The notes beneath the pieces were generated by a model, which made no database searches, was not told where the DNA came from, and saw only the letters and a program-made list of their open reading frames with translations. The position numbers were made by a program, and so were the translations under genes. A stretch of 64,000 nucleotides of DNA from CAZYSK01 sp964649415 (GTDB taxonomy: Bacteria > Chloroflexota > Anaerolineae > B4-G1), in the NCBI GenBank assembly GCA_964649415.1, contig CAZYSK010000029.1, positions 1-64,000 of the forward strand. The letters are read 5' to 3'. Below, one piece after another: positions 24,557 to 33,046 of this stretch; the stretch's first letter is position 1, and each line of letters starts with the position of its first letter.

Positions 24557-25336
24557 CTACACGTGCCCATAGTAATCCCGATGGACGGCCACCGAATAGG
24601 CATAGTCCAACAGGGTGCCCCAACTGAATATGGGGATGTCGATCTCCCGCTGTAGCGCGCGGGCAAAGGGCTGCATACCCGTGCACTCCAGCACCATGGC
24701 CCCCATGTTCGGATGAGACTGGTAGAACTCAACCCCGACCGCCAGGAACTCCTCCTCGGTCTTGTCGTAGTATGCCCCCGGCGGATCAGTCCGCTTTGGA
24801 GCGTACCACAGATGCTCGAACTCCGGGACACGGCCCTCGGCCCCGGCGATCACGTACTTGCTGCCGGGTTGAATGCCGACGGCCTGCAGGTGCGCCTGGG
24901 TCATGCGATCCTTCCGCGCAACCAGGAGGCCCACCACCCGATCTGGGCCGACGATTTGCTGGGCCAAAGGCACCTGGAGCAAACTGGACATGAACACTGG
25001 TACGTCCACGTAGCCCGCGATATCCTTCTGAAAATAGGCAAAGTAGCCGCATTCAGCGGCGATGGCCCTGCAGCCCATCCGCTCCAGCTTCTTGGCCGCC
25101 CGCTGGATAGGCGACAGGCACGGGGACTTGTCCTCCGCGTGGACTAGCGCCTGGATGTCCACGCCCTCGGCGATCTCGTACTGGATAGGAAACGGGTGCG
25201 CGCTGGCGTTGCGTACGTCGCCGGGGAACCCCGGGTACACATCGTCCAGGATGATGATCCCCAGCCCCATTCCATAGCAGCGATGATCCTTGCGCGCCTT
25301 GATGTAGTTGATGCCTATGTCTCTATTGCGGTACAT
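24557..25336 (-). CDS. Aspartate/glutamate racemase family protein
   Basis: The 259-residue protein resembles the Asp/Glu/hydantoin racemase superfamily, which uses two cysteines as acid and base. Candidate catalytic cysteines are in AIAAECGYFAYFQ (about residue 95) and MVLECTGMQPFAR (about 220), each in a family-like context. Such enzymes invert amino acids or hydantoins or act as maleate-type isomerases. The ATG at 25336 has an excellent GGAAAGGAG site. It is encoded directly upstream of methylaspartate ammonia-lyase, so it may epimerise that enzyme's substrate (inference). A duplicated copy of its start region lies just upstream. Confidence 0.8.
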   Translation of the reverse strand: MYRNRDIGINYIKARKDHRCYGMGLGIIILDDVYPGFPGDVRNASAHPFPIQYEIAEGVDIQALVHAEDKSPCLSPIQRAAKKLERMGCRAIAAECGYFAYFQKDIAGYVDVPVFMSSLLQVPLAQQIVGPDRVVGLLVARKDRMTQAHLQAVGIQPGSKYVIAGAEGRVPEFEHLWYAPKRTDPPGAYYDKTEEEFLAVGVEFYQSHPNMGAMVLECTGMQPFARALQREIDIPIFSWGTLLDYAYSVAVHRDYYGHV

Positions 25337-25426
25337 TGGGCTCCTTTCCACAGATTAGATTGGTTCAATCTCAGAGATTGAACCAATCTCTACGTCTCGA
25401 TTGCGGTACATTAGGCTCCTTTCCAC
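25319..25426. repeat. 33-bp direct repeat flanking a 16-base perfect palindrome
   Basis: Positions 25319-25351 and 25394-25426 match at 31 of 33 bases and contain the racemase start codon and ribosome site. Between them lies the palindrome AGATTGGTTCAATCTC (25357-25372) / GAGATTGAACCAATCT (25374-25389). The arrangement resembles a target-site duplication around an inserted palindrome. Confidence 0.85.
25355..25411 (-). CDS. Possible 18-residue leader peptide made by start-region duplication
   Basis: The upstream copy of the duplicated racemase start has its own GGAAAGGAG site and ATG and encodes MYRNRDVEIGSISEIEPI, then TAA. The first six residues equal the racemase N terminus. The reading frame then runs through the palindrome and stops 19 bases before the real racemase ATG. 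Whether it is translated is unknown; it could affect racemase expression. Confidence 0.4.
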   Translation of the reverse strand: MYRNRDVEIGSISEIEPI

Positions 25427-25649
25427 CCTACCAATCTACCAGTCTACCAACTTACCACCCTCTTTCGACGGGTGCGCACAAGGGACATAGGGAACGGCAA
25501 TTAGCCGCCCGAATCCCTATGTCCCCAACCAAACCTCAAGGACGTGTGTCTATTCCTATTTCACGGACGCCCCGCTTCAGCGGGGAGACCTCACGCGAGC
25601 CACCTATCACGGCAGCTGCGCTTCAGCGAGCAACCTCAGGTTGCCCGCA
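25425..25649. repeat. Repeat-filled spacer between racemase and CBS-ACT genes
   Basis: This stretch contains no gene. It holds a CTACCAAT heptamer array (25425-25461), an inverted repeat GGGACATAGGGA (25482-25493) / TCCCTATGTCCC (25514-25525), and a small hairpin CCCCGC-TTCA-GCGGGG (25570-25585). Confidence 0.75.
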
Positions 25650-26345
25650 TCATACATCACCGGGACCAGGCTCCCCCAGAATCTGCCGCACGTCCGTGAT
25701 CTCCTGCCCCTCGACCTGCCCCAGGGCAGCGACGACCTCGTCTTGAGACACACCCCGGATCTTGACCACTGCATCCCACTTATCCGGGTTCTTGGGCGCA
25801 GGAACGCCACCGCAGGCCAGGATTCCCCACCCCTGGGCGCTGATCGCCGCGACCAACTTGGCCAGTTCCCCTTTGACGTCCGGCATGCGGATAGTCACCC
25901 GCACACCGGCCTTTTGGGTGGCCAGCATCTCCATCAAATGAGTCAGCATATCCGTGTCCGTGATGATGCCGACTACGATTCCATGCGGAGATACGCCCCC
26001 CTCCAACACGGGTAGGCAGCCGATCCGATGGCTGGCCATGGTGCGGGCCGCCTCTTCTATCGCTGTGTCCGGCTCTGCCGTGATCACGTCCCGCGCCTTG
26101 ATCATCACGTCCTCAAGCGCAAGCTGGGAGAGATAACTGGAGATCTCCCAGACGTCGAGGCTGCCCAACTTGCTCGGATCAACGAGCAGCGTCTGCCGCG
26201 TCACCAGGCCTAGCAGCCGTTTCCCGTCGCCCACGATGGGCAGATGCCGGATGTTGTTTTCCCACATGTAGCGTCTAGCCTGGATGATGGGCATATCGGG
26301 CTCCGCCATCAGCGGGTGTCGGGTCATGTAATCTCTAACCAGCAT
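25650..26345 (-). CDS. CBS-pair and ACT domain protein
   Basis: The 231-residue protein has two CBS motifs (MTRHPLMAEPDMPIIQARRYM... and ARDVITAEPDTAIEEAARTM, about residues 1-145) followed by an ACT-like ligand-binding domain (about 150-215; GVRVTIRMPDVKGELAKLVAAI). Such stand-alone proteins sense adenosyl nucleotides and amino acids. It overlaps the end of the ABC ATPase gene by 11 bases and has a GAGGAGGGAGG site, so it is co-translated with the transporter. A role sensing the imported amino-acid-like substrate is a reasonable inference. Confidence 0.85.
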   Translation of the reverse strand: MLVRDYMTRHPLMAEPDMPIIQARRYMWENNIRHLPIVGDGKRLLGLVTRQTLLVDPSKLGSLDVWEISSYLSQLALEDVMIKARDVITAEPDTAIEEAARTMASHRIGCLPVLEGGVSPHGIVVGIITDTDMLTHLMEMLATQKAGVRVTIRMPDVKGELAKLVAAISAQGWGILACGGVPAPKNPDKWDAVVKIRGVSQDEVVAALGQVEGQEITDVRQILGEPGPGDV

Positions 26346-28437
26346 GGCCTCCCTCCTCAGTCGTTACCACTGGTGCCATCTTGCGCAGTTCCTCCAACGG
26401 GATGTGGCAGAAGATACGGTGATCATCGGTATCGAAGCGCCACGGCGGCACCTCGGTCTCGCAGATATTGCCGCCGTCAGGAAGCAGGTTACGCCGCGGA
26501 CAACGAGTATGGAAACGGCAGCCCCTGGGCGGATTGAGCGCGCTCGGCACACTGCCACTCAAGCGGATATGTTGCTGCTCCGCAGCCGGATCCGGGATGG
26601 GGACAGCGGAGAGCAGCGCCTCCGTGTAGGGATGATAGGGCGGCGCGTAGATCGCCTCGGCCGGACCGAACTCGACGATCTGGCCCAGGTACATCACGGC
26701 GATGGTGTCGCAGAAGAAGCGCACCACACTCAAGTCGTGGGCGATGAAAGCCATCGTCGTGCCCATCTCCTGCTGAACCTCCAGCAGTAGGTTGAGCACC
26801 GCCGCCTGCACCGACACATCCAGCGCCGAGACGGGCTCATCGCACAGCACCAACTCCGGGCGGCCGGCGATGGCGCGGGCGATACCCACGCGCTGCTTCT
26901 CACCGCCGCTGAGCTGACGGGGCAGCCGTTCGTAGTAGTTCTCGCCCAGCCGCATCATGTCCAGCAGGCGCAGCACCTCCGCCCGGACCTGGGCGCCCGG
27001 CACCGTCTTGAACCGGCGTATCGGGCGACCAATCTGCGCTCCGACGCTGAAACTGGGGTTCAGCGTCGAGTCCGGGTTCTGGAACACCATTTGCAAATTC
27101 TTGATCAGGTCCAGATCCCGTGCAGAAACCGGGGTCGAGATGTCCACCCCCATGAACTCCAACTCACCGTCCGTTGGCGTCTCCAGGCCAATGATCGTCT
27201 TGACCAACGTGCTCTTGCCACAGCCTGACTCGCCCACGATGCCCACCGTAGCGCCCTTTCTCATCTCAATGCTGACGTTATCCACCGCCTTGACGTACTG
27301 CTTCTGGCCACCGACGAGCCGCTTCGAGGGCACCGGGTAGTACGTCTTCGCGTGCTCGACGCTCAGGACGGGCTCGGCTCCTGCCCTCAGTTTTTCCAGC
27401 CCCTCCAGGTCAGGTACGTCCGTGTCTGCAGACGTCAGCTTCCCGGCCAGGACGTCCTCTGCGAAATGGCAGCGTGCCCAGTGCCCTGGTTCCACCTCGC
27501 GCATCTCGGGGAGCTTCTGACTGCACACCGGGCGCGCGAAATCGCAGCGCGGCTCGTAAATGCAGCCAGGAGGCAGGTTCGTGGGCGAGGGTACCCGCCC
27601 CCGGATAGGATACAGGTAGCTGCTGGTCTTGTCCATGCCCAGCTTGGGCACACAGCGCATCAGCCCCAACGTGTAGGGGTGACTCGGCCGCAGGTATACA
27701 TCCTTCACCGTGGCCCGCTCCACCATCGTCCCGGCATACATGACGCCCACCCGATCCGAAACGCGGGCGACGACGCCCAGGTTGTGGCTGATGTACATGA
27801 TCGCGGTGTCGAACTTGGTCTGCAGCTCGGCGATCAGATCCAACACAGCCGCCTCGACCGTCACGTCCAGAGCCGTGGTCGGCTCATCCATGATCAGCAG
27901 GGCTGGGTCGTTGAGCAAGGCCATAGCGATCACGACACGTTGCTGCTGGCCACCGGAGAGTTGATGCGGAAAGCGCCGCATCACGTTGGCCGGATCGGGC
28001 ATGTGCACCTGTTCCAACATGTGGATGCACATATCCTCGGCCTCGTCCTGATCCATGCCCCGGTGAATGACCAAGACCTCCGATAGTTGATCACCCACAC
28101 GCATAGATGGATTCAGAGCCTGCATCGGATCCTGGTAAACCATCGCGATGCGGTCGCCCCGCAGCGTGCGCAGCTCCTCCTGCGAACGCCCCACCAGGTC
28201 TCGACCCTGGAACAGGATACGTCCGTCCACAATCTTGCCGTTGCGCCCCAGGAAGTTGACGACGCTGAACGCAACCGTACTCTTCCCGCAGCCCGACTCA
28301 CCAACGATACCGTGGGCCTCGCCGCGCTGGATGGCGAAACTGACGTCTCGCACCGCCTCTACATCTCCGCGCCGGGTTTCGTAGGAGACGGCCAGGTTCT
28401 CCACGTTCAGAACAGGGATATCTCGCGGTTGTTGCAT
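26335..28437 (-). CDS. Fused double ATP-binding protein of a dipeptide/oligopeptide ABC transporter (DppD-DppF)
   Basis: The 700-residue protein contains two complete ATPase modules. Module 1 has Walker A GIVGESGCGKST, signature LSGGQQQR and Walker B LLIMDEPTTALD; module 2 has GIVGESGCGKST, LSGGEKQR and ELVLCDEPVSALD. Each module ends with the Cys-rich oligopeptide-transporter tail (GCIYEPRCDFARPVCSQ and GCRFHTRCPRRN). The ATG at 28437 has a GGAAAGGAG site. It energises import by the permeases and binding protein encoded upstream. A fusion of DppD and DppF is less usual than separate genes. Confidence 0.95.
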   Translation of the reverse strand: MQQPRDIPVLNVENLAVSYETRRGDVEAVRDVSFAIQRGEAHGIVGESGCGKSTVAFSVVNFLGRNGKIVDGRILFQGRDLVGRSQEELRTLRGDRIAMVYQDPMQALNPSMRVGDQLSEVLVIHRGMDQDEAEDMCIHMLEQVHMPDPANVMRRFPHQLSGGQQQRVVIAMALLNDPALLIMDEPTTALDVTVEAAVLDLIAELQTKFDTAIMYISHNLGVVARVSDRVGVMYAGTMVERATVKDVYLRPSHPYTLGLMRCVPKLGMDKTSSYLYPIRGRVPSPTNLPPGCIYEPRCDFARPVCSQKLPEMREVEPGHWARCHFAEDVLAGKLTSADTDVPDLEGLEKLRAGAEPVLSVEHAKTYYPVPSKRLVGGQKQYVKAVDNVSIEMRKGATVGIVGESGCGKSTLVKTIIGLETPTDGELEFMGVDISTPVSARDLDLIKNLQMVFQNPDSTLNPSFSVGAQIGRPIRRFKTVPGAQVRAEVLRLLDMMRLGENYYERLPRQLSGGEKQRVGIARAIAGRPELVLCDEPVSALDVSVQAAVLNLLLEVQQEMGTTMAFIAHDLSVVRFFCDTIAVMYLGQIVEFGPAEAIYAPPYHPYTEALLSAVPIPDPAAEQQHIRLSGSVPSALNPPRGCRFHTRCPRRNLLPDGGNICETEVPPWRFDTDDHRIFCHIPLEELRKMAPVVTTEEGGHAG

Positions 28438-28462
28438 TTTGTGTGCTCCTTTCCCCGACACG

Positions 28463-29350
28463 CTACATGTAGCGCGTGGATTCCTCACGCAAGCCGTCGG
28501 CGAAGAGGTTCAGCGCCACAACCAGGCTGGAGATCGCCAGGGCTGGCCACAGCACGCCCAGGGGGTTCGTCCAGATGAACTTGCGGGCCTCGCTGATCAT
28601 GCCGCCCCAGTCAGGCGTGGGCGGTGGCAGTCCCAGACCCAAGAAGCCCAGGGTTCCGATGGAGAATATCGCATAGCCAATGCGCAGCATCGAGTCAATG
28701 ATGATGGGACCGCGCGCATTGGGCAAGATCTCGAAGAACATGATGTAGAACGGATTCTCGCCCCGGGTCTCGGCGGCGCGGATGTAGTCGCGTGTGCGGA
28801 TGTCCAGGGTCAGGCTGCGCACCAGCCGTGCCACCCCCGGGGCACCCACAAACGTGATCGCGACGACGACGTTGACGGCCGATGGCCCGATGGCGGCGAT
28901 GATGATCAGGTAGAGCAGGATGGTGGGAAAGGCCATGATGGAGTCGAGAATCCGCATCACGACTTCGTCAATCAAGCCCCCGAAGTAGCCTCCCAGGAGA
29001 CCCAGGAAGGTGCCGACGGCAACGGAGCAAGCCACCGAGATCGGCGCCAGGAGCAGGATCGTGCGGCTGCCGTATATCAGGCGCGACATAATGTCTCGCC
29101 CTAGATTGTCGGTACCGAGCGGATACTGGCTGGACGGCGGTTGGTTGATAGCCGCCGAGTCCTGCGCCAACGGATCGTGGGGAGAGATCACGGGCGCTAA
29201 GATGGCGACGAGTATCCAGAAGACGATCACAACCAGGCCCACGACGGCGACGCCGGAGTGGAAGATGACGGAGACGCCTTCCCACACCCGTCGCAGTGCC
29301 CCGCCCCTGGACCCTCTCGCTTTGCCTGAGGTCGTTTCAGCAACTGTCAT
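28463..29350 (-). CDS. ABC transporter permease, DppC/OppC type
   Basis: This is a typical inner-membrane permease of the BPD_transp_1 family. It has an N-terminal membrane helix (IFHSGVAVVGLVVIVFWILVAILAPVI), a periplasmic loop with YPLGTDNLGRDIMSRLIYGSR, and further helices. The EAA-type cytoplasmic loop is RAAETRGENPFYIMFFEILPN, which contacts the ATPase. Starting at the ATG at 29350 gives AGGAG nine bases upstream; a GTG at 29356 is too close to that site. It lies between the ATPase and DppB-like genes in one operon. Confidence 0.93.
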   Translation of the reverse strand: MTVAETTSGKARGSRGGALRRVWEGVSVIFHSGVAVVGLVVIVFWILVAILAPVISPHDPLAQDSAAINQPPSSQYPLGTDNLGRDIMSRLIYGSRTILLLAPISVACSVAVGTFLGLLGGYFGGLIDEVVMRILDSIMAFPTILLYLIIIAAIGPSAVNVVVAITFVGAPGVARLVRSLTLDIRTRDYIRAAETRGENPFYIMFFEILPNARGPIIIDSMLRIGYAIFSIGTLGFLGLGLPPPTPDWGGMISEARKFIWTNPLGVLWPALAISSLVVALNLFADGLREESTRYM

Positions 29351-29394
29351 AGTCACTCACTCCTATGTGGAAGCGAACCAGCAAATCTGCAAAT

Positions 29395-29421
29395 GACGCT
29401 TCACGTTTGACGTTTGACGTC
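29395..29421. repeat. TGACGTTT-type heptamer array
   Basis: TGACGCTTCACGTTTGACG followed by TTTGACGTC lies between the two permease genes. The DppB-like stop codon sits at its edge. Confidence 0.7.
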
Positions 29422-30718
29422 AGGTATAGCGAATCCGCGGGTTCAGGAACGTGTAGATGACGTCGGCGACCAACTGCGTGCCGACGGCCAGAGCCACCAT
29501 GATCATCGCCCCAGCCTCAATGGCGTTGACGTCCTTGAACAAGGCCGAGTCGAGCATATACATGCCCAGGCCAGGATAGCCGAAGACCGATTCGACGACG
29601 ACAATGCCGCCCACCAGCCAGTTAACGTGCAGCATGATCACCGTGATGGGCGCCATGAGCGCATTCCGGACGGCGTGCCTGAAGATGATACGCCAGTAGG
29701 GCAACCCCTTCAGAAACGCTGTCCGGATGTACGGTGCGTTGACGACCTCGATCATACTGGCGCGCGTCATGCGGGCGACGTATCCGACCTCCACCAGCGT
29801 CAACGTCAGCACAGGCAGGATAAGCAGTTTGGGTTGCTGCCACGGCGCGGTGTCGTCTACGAATATCGCTGCGCCTGGAAGGATCTTCAGCCAAAAGGCA
29901 AACACCAGGATCAGGAACACGCCACTGGCGAACGTCGGCACGGCCGTGGTGACGAGACTAAAGAGAGAGATCACCCGGTCCGTGGCACTCCCTTCGCGCA
30001 GCCCGGCCAGGAGGCCCAGCAAGAGAGCGATGGGCATGATGAAGACAAAGGCGATGGCCGCCAAGGTGCCCGAGTTACGCATTCGCCGAACTAGCGTGGG
30101 CCCCACCGGACGGCCTGTGCGCGTCGAGATGCCGGGATCCCCGCGCAACAGGCCCTTGCGCAGCGGCAAGTACTTCTGCCCACTGGCTTCCGTCATGGCC
30201 CGTCCCGCCGAGGCCGCCCCCGTCTCCCTTTCCCCTTTCTCCCTGGCCCACTGGACGACGTGGTTGTCTGTATCCACACCCCAGAATACCTCATCGCCGT
30301 TATCGTCGCGCTGCCAGTCCTCGAAAGAGACCTGTTCCCGCGTGCCGTCAAGCGCGTATTGGAACTCGATCAGTCCCTCTTCCTTCATCTTCCACTGCTT
30401 CAACGTGTCATCGGATGCGACGGCAAACCATTGGGGCTCCGACTGCCCCTCAAGGGTGGTGAACTTCAGCGGCATGCCTACGAGCTTGTTGTGTCGCCAG
30501 TCGTTGCCGATCAGCCAATCTGCGTAGCGGACGTATACGGGCTGATCGAGGCCCATTTGCTCCCGCAGCAGTTCCACCTGCTCTGGTGAGGCAAACTGCC
30601 CCAAGATGTGGCGTGCCACGTCTCCCGGTGCCAGCTCCGAGACAAGGAAGACGACGACTGAGACGAGGAACATAGTCAACAGCATAAACCCCAGTCTTCG
30701 AAGTATGTACCGAGCCAT
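29420..30718 (-). CDS. ABC transporter permease, DppB/OppB type, with long periplasmic insert
   Basis: The 432-residue permease has the N-terminal helix MLLTMFLVSVVVFLVSELAPGD and the family core from about residue 195, with the EAA loop RTAFLKGLPYWRIIFRHAVRN. Between helix 1 and the core lies about 115 residues (70-185; TLEGQSEPQWFAVASDDT to WGVDTDNHVVQW) not present in E. coli DppB (339 residues). Similar inserts occur in some thermophile and archaeal permeases and are presumed extracytoplasmic. The start has a GGGGAGGG site. It is the first transporter gene after the decayed methyltransferase. Confidence 0.9.
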   Translation of the reverse strand: MARYILRRLGFMLLTMFLVSVVVFLVSELAPGDVARHILGQFASPEQVELLREQMGLDQPVYVRYADWLIGNDWRHNKLVGMPLKFTTLEGQSEPQWFAVASDDTLKQWKMKEEGLIEFQYALDGTREQVSFEDWQRDDNGDEVFWGVDTDNHVVQWAREKGERETGAASAGRAMTEASGQKYLPLRKGLLRGDPGISTRTGRPVGPTLVRRMRNSGTLAAIAFVFIMPIALLLGLLAGLREGSATDRVISLFSLVTTAVPTFASGVFLILVFAFWLKILPGAAIFVDDTAPWQQPKLLILPVLTLTLVEVGYVARMTRASMIEVVNAPYIRTAFLKGLPYWRIIFRHAVRNALMAPITVIMLHVNWLVGGIVVVESVFGYPGLGMYMLDSALFKDVNAIEAGAMIMVALAVGTQLVADVIYTFLNPRIRYT

Positions 30719-30749
30719 AATCCCTCCCCAACTAGTGACTGCCGGGGGT

Positions 30750-31054
30750 TCAACTGTCTCCCAAAGGGAACCACCCGTGCTCTAATACCGCGTTGATCAT
30801 CGCCAGGAGATTGTCAACGGGCACGTCCGGCTGAACATTGTGAACCGGATTCAGGACATAGCCACCTCCAGGTGCCAGCGTTTCGACGCGGATGAGTACA
30901 TCCGCCTGTACTTGACCTCATGCCGAACATCCGCATCTGTGCCGTTGTTCAGCACGTGCATTGTATCGATCCCACCCCAGAAGGCAAGCAATTCGCCGAA
31001 GTCCCGTTTCAGTCATTCGAGCTCCATATCCTTGACCAGGGTTTCCTCGGCCAT
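30750..31054 (-). pseudogene. Decayed C-terminal remnant of a URO-D family (MtaA/MtbA-like) methyltransferase
   Basis: Translating the minus strand gives MAEETLVKDMELE, an in-frame TGA, then LKRDFGELLAFWGGIDTMHVL and GTDADVRHEVK. This is the conserved late part of uroporphyrinogen decarboxylase-family methyltransferases, which transfer methyl groups from corrinoid proteins. In another frame follows APGGGYVLNPVHNVQPDVP and DNLLAMINAVLEHGWFPLGDS, the family C terminus. A GCGGATG-AGTA-CATCCGC hairpin (30888-30905) sits exactly at the frame break. The TGA is probably a mutated Trp codon. The N-terminal two thirds of the gene are missing. It lies between the binding protein and permease genes. Confidence 0.8.
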
Positions 31055-31128
31055 TGCTCTCCTGTAGGGGGTGGTGGGGTGGCGCAAGCGCCACCTCACC
31101 ACCTTGCCTGTTAGGGTCCGATGGATCG

Positions 31129-32832
31129 CTACAGCGTGTTGTCCCAGACGATGTCGAAGTGGTCGTAGTTCGTGGGATGTGCCTGTACGTTCTCGAACCG
31201 CTCGTGGCAGACGTACCACACATTCGTGTAGAAGGCGATGCCCGCCGAGCCACGCTCCTGCTGGATGTCCTCCATCTGGCAGAAGATCTCGCGTCGCGCC
31301 TCCACGTCCAGTGTACGCTCCGCCTCGCGCAGCAACTCGGCGAATTCCTCGTCTACCCAGCGGGTCTCGTTCCAGGCTGCCGGGTTGCCCTCCTCGTCGG
31401 CGGTGTACGCCAGCGCCGGGACCATGGTGCCCAGCGGACGGTGGGCCCAGATGGTGATGCCCAGGTCGACCTCCGTCCACATATCCCAGTACTGGGCAGA
31501 CGGAAGGATGTTGAGGTTGATGGTGAACCCGCCGGCGGCGGCCGTCTCCTTGAGAGACTGAGCCATGGCCGGCTCGGCGCGCGCCTCCTGGGTGAACAGG
31601 TCGACGGTCAGACCATCCTCGTAGCCGGCCTCGGCCAGCAGCGCCTTTGCGCCTTCCGGATCGTAGGCCGGGATGTCCTTCTCGCAGTAGGCCGGGTGAA
31701 CGGGCGCGATGTGGGCATCGTGCGCCAGCACGCCCTGGCCGAAGAAGGCCAGATCGAGCATCTTCTGGCGATCGATGCACTTCTTGAGCGCCTGGCGTAC
31801 GCGGTTGTCACTGAACGGTTCCGTGTCAACGCGCATGCGGATGACGAAGGTCTGCGCCGTGCTGGTGGAGTACATGTTGATGCCGGGCAGATCCTTGGTC
31901 GCCTGCCAGACCTCAGGAGATGGGCTGTAGATGTTGTCCACCTGGCCACTCTGCAGAGCCGCGATACGGGCGGCCTCCTCCTCGCCCAGGTCGAGGAAGA
32001 CGACCTTGTCGAGGTAGGGCAGCGGCTGGCCGTCCTCGCCCATCTTCCAGTAGTCCTCGCGCCGCACGAAGACCGCGCGCTCGGACTCGACGTAGTCGTC
32101 CAGCAGGAATGGCCCGGTGCCGACCGGCTGGCGGACCCAGTCGCCCTCGAAGGTCTTGGGCACGATCAGGGCCGGGTAGTGGAACAGGTGCTGCGGCACG
32201 CCGATGTTGGGCGCATCGAGATGGAGCTGGATGGTGTAGTCGTCCACTTTCTCGATGCCATCGGGCGTGAGGTAACTCATCAACCCGGCGATCGAGGAGC
32301 CCACTTCCTCGTCGAACCACTGCTTCATGGAGAAGATGACGTCGTCAGCCATGAAGTCCGAGCCATCGTTCCACTTGATCCCCTCCCGCAAATAGAGCGT
32401 CCACTCATCTACATCCTCGTTGGCCTCCCACTTCTCCAGCAGCCAGGGATGCGTGATGTTGTCCCAGTCGGTGAAGGTCAGGTACTCGTTGACCAGGCGC
32501 ATCGCGTTAGCGCCCTCAATCCAGGAGAGACGCGCCGGGTGATCGAGACGCTGCACGCGCGTCGCGACGGTCATCGTGCCACCGCGCTTGGGGCCACCGG
32601 CCGCCGGTGCTTCTGTTGCCGCCGGTTCCTCTGCCGGGGGTGCCTCTGTGGGCGCGGGCTCCTTCGGAGCGCAGCTGGCCAGGAACGTGCTGGCGCCAGC
32701 CAGGGACATCCCCAGCAGTGTGGCTGTCTGCAGGAACTCACGGCGGGTGCACCGGCCCGTTCGATATAGATCCTCCAACTCGGGGATGTACGGATGTACG
32801 TCGTTCCTCTGCTTCTTCTTGATGATCTCCAT
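31129..32832 (-). CDS. Extracellular solute-binding protein family 5 (dipeptide/oligopeptide type) lipoprotein
   Basis: The 567-residue protein starts with a twin-arginine-like signal (CTRREFLQTATLLGMSLAG) ending in a lipobox LASC at about residue 54. A low-complexity Ala/Pro/Glu linker follows, then the SBP_bac_5 domain (GGTMTVATRVQRLDHP, LREGIKWNDGSDFMADDVIFSMKQW, VRQALKKCIDRQKM). It captures the ligand outside the membrane for the DppB/C/DF-type transporter. Family members bind peptides, but also glycosides, opines and other compounds. The TAAGGAGGAG site supports the start. It is encoded just downstream of three methyltransferase genes. Confidence 0.93.
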   Translation of the reverse strand: MEIIKKKQRNDVHPYIPELEDLYRTGRCTRREFLQTATLLGMSLAGASTFLASCAPKEPAPTEAPPAEEPAATEAPAAGGPKRGGTMTVATRVQRLDHPARLSWIEGANAMRLVNEYLTFTDWDNITHPWLLEKWEANEDVDEWTLYLREGIKWNDGSDFMADDVIFSMKQWFDEEVGSSIAGLMSYLTPDGIEKVDDYTIQLHLDAPNIGVPQHLFHYPALIVPKTFEGDWVRQPVGTGPFLLDDYVESERAVFVRREDYWKMGEDGQPLPYLDKVVFLDLGEEEAARIAALQSGQVDNIYSPSPEVWQATKDLPGINMYSTSTAQTFVIRMRVDTEPFSDNRVRQALKKCIDRQKMLDLAFFGQGVLAHDAHIAPVHPAYCEKDIPAYDPEGAKALLAEAGYEDGLTVDLFTQEARAEPAMAQSLKETAAAGGFTINLNILPSAQYWDMWTEVDLGITIWAHRPLGTMVPALAYTADEEGNPAAWNETRWVDEEFAELLREAERTLDVEARREIFCQMEDIQQERGSAGIAFYTNVWYVCHERFENVQAHPTNYDHFDIVWDNTL

Positions 32833-32999
32833 TTCAGAAACTCCTCCTTAGTGGACTTGCACACTAAACACACTTGCACACTACTTGCACGCATGGGTCC
32901 AGACAAACCACCGGCTATGTACTCCTCATCACCTCCTTCCCGGTTAGGCAGACCGCATCGGTCAGGTAGGGGCGCGGTATCCACGCCCACCCGAGTGCC

Positions 33000-33046
33000 A
33001 CGGATGATTACATCCGTTGACGTTTCACACATCACGTATCACGTAT
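33000..33046. repeat. ACGGATG-ATTA-CATCCGT hairpin with heptamer array
   Basis: A perfect 7-4-7 hairpin (33000-33017) runs directly into a degenerate TTGACGTTTCACACATCACG array (33013-33046) that reaches the stop region of methyltransferase gene 3. Confidence 0.75.

Noticed and set aside
25357..25389. tRNA-like or riboswitch structure at the 16-base palindrome
   Set aside because: It is a simple perfect inverted repeat with a one-base centre and no conserved RNA motif.
31054..32769. 571-codon open frame antisense to the solute-binding protein
   Set aside because: The binding protein on the minus strand has signal, lipobox and family motifs; the antisense frame has none.
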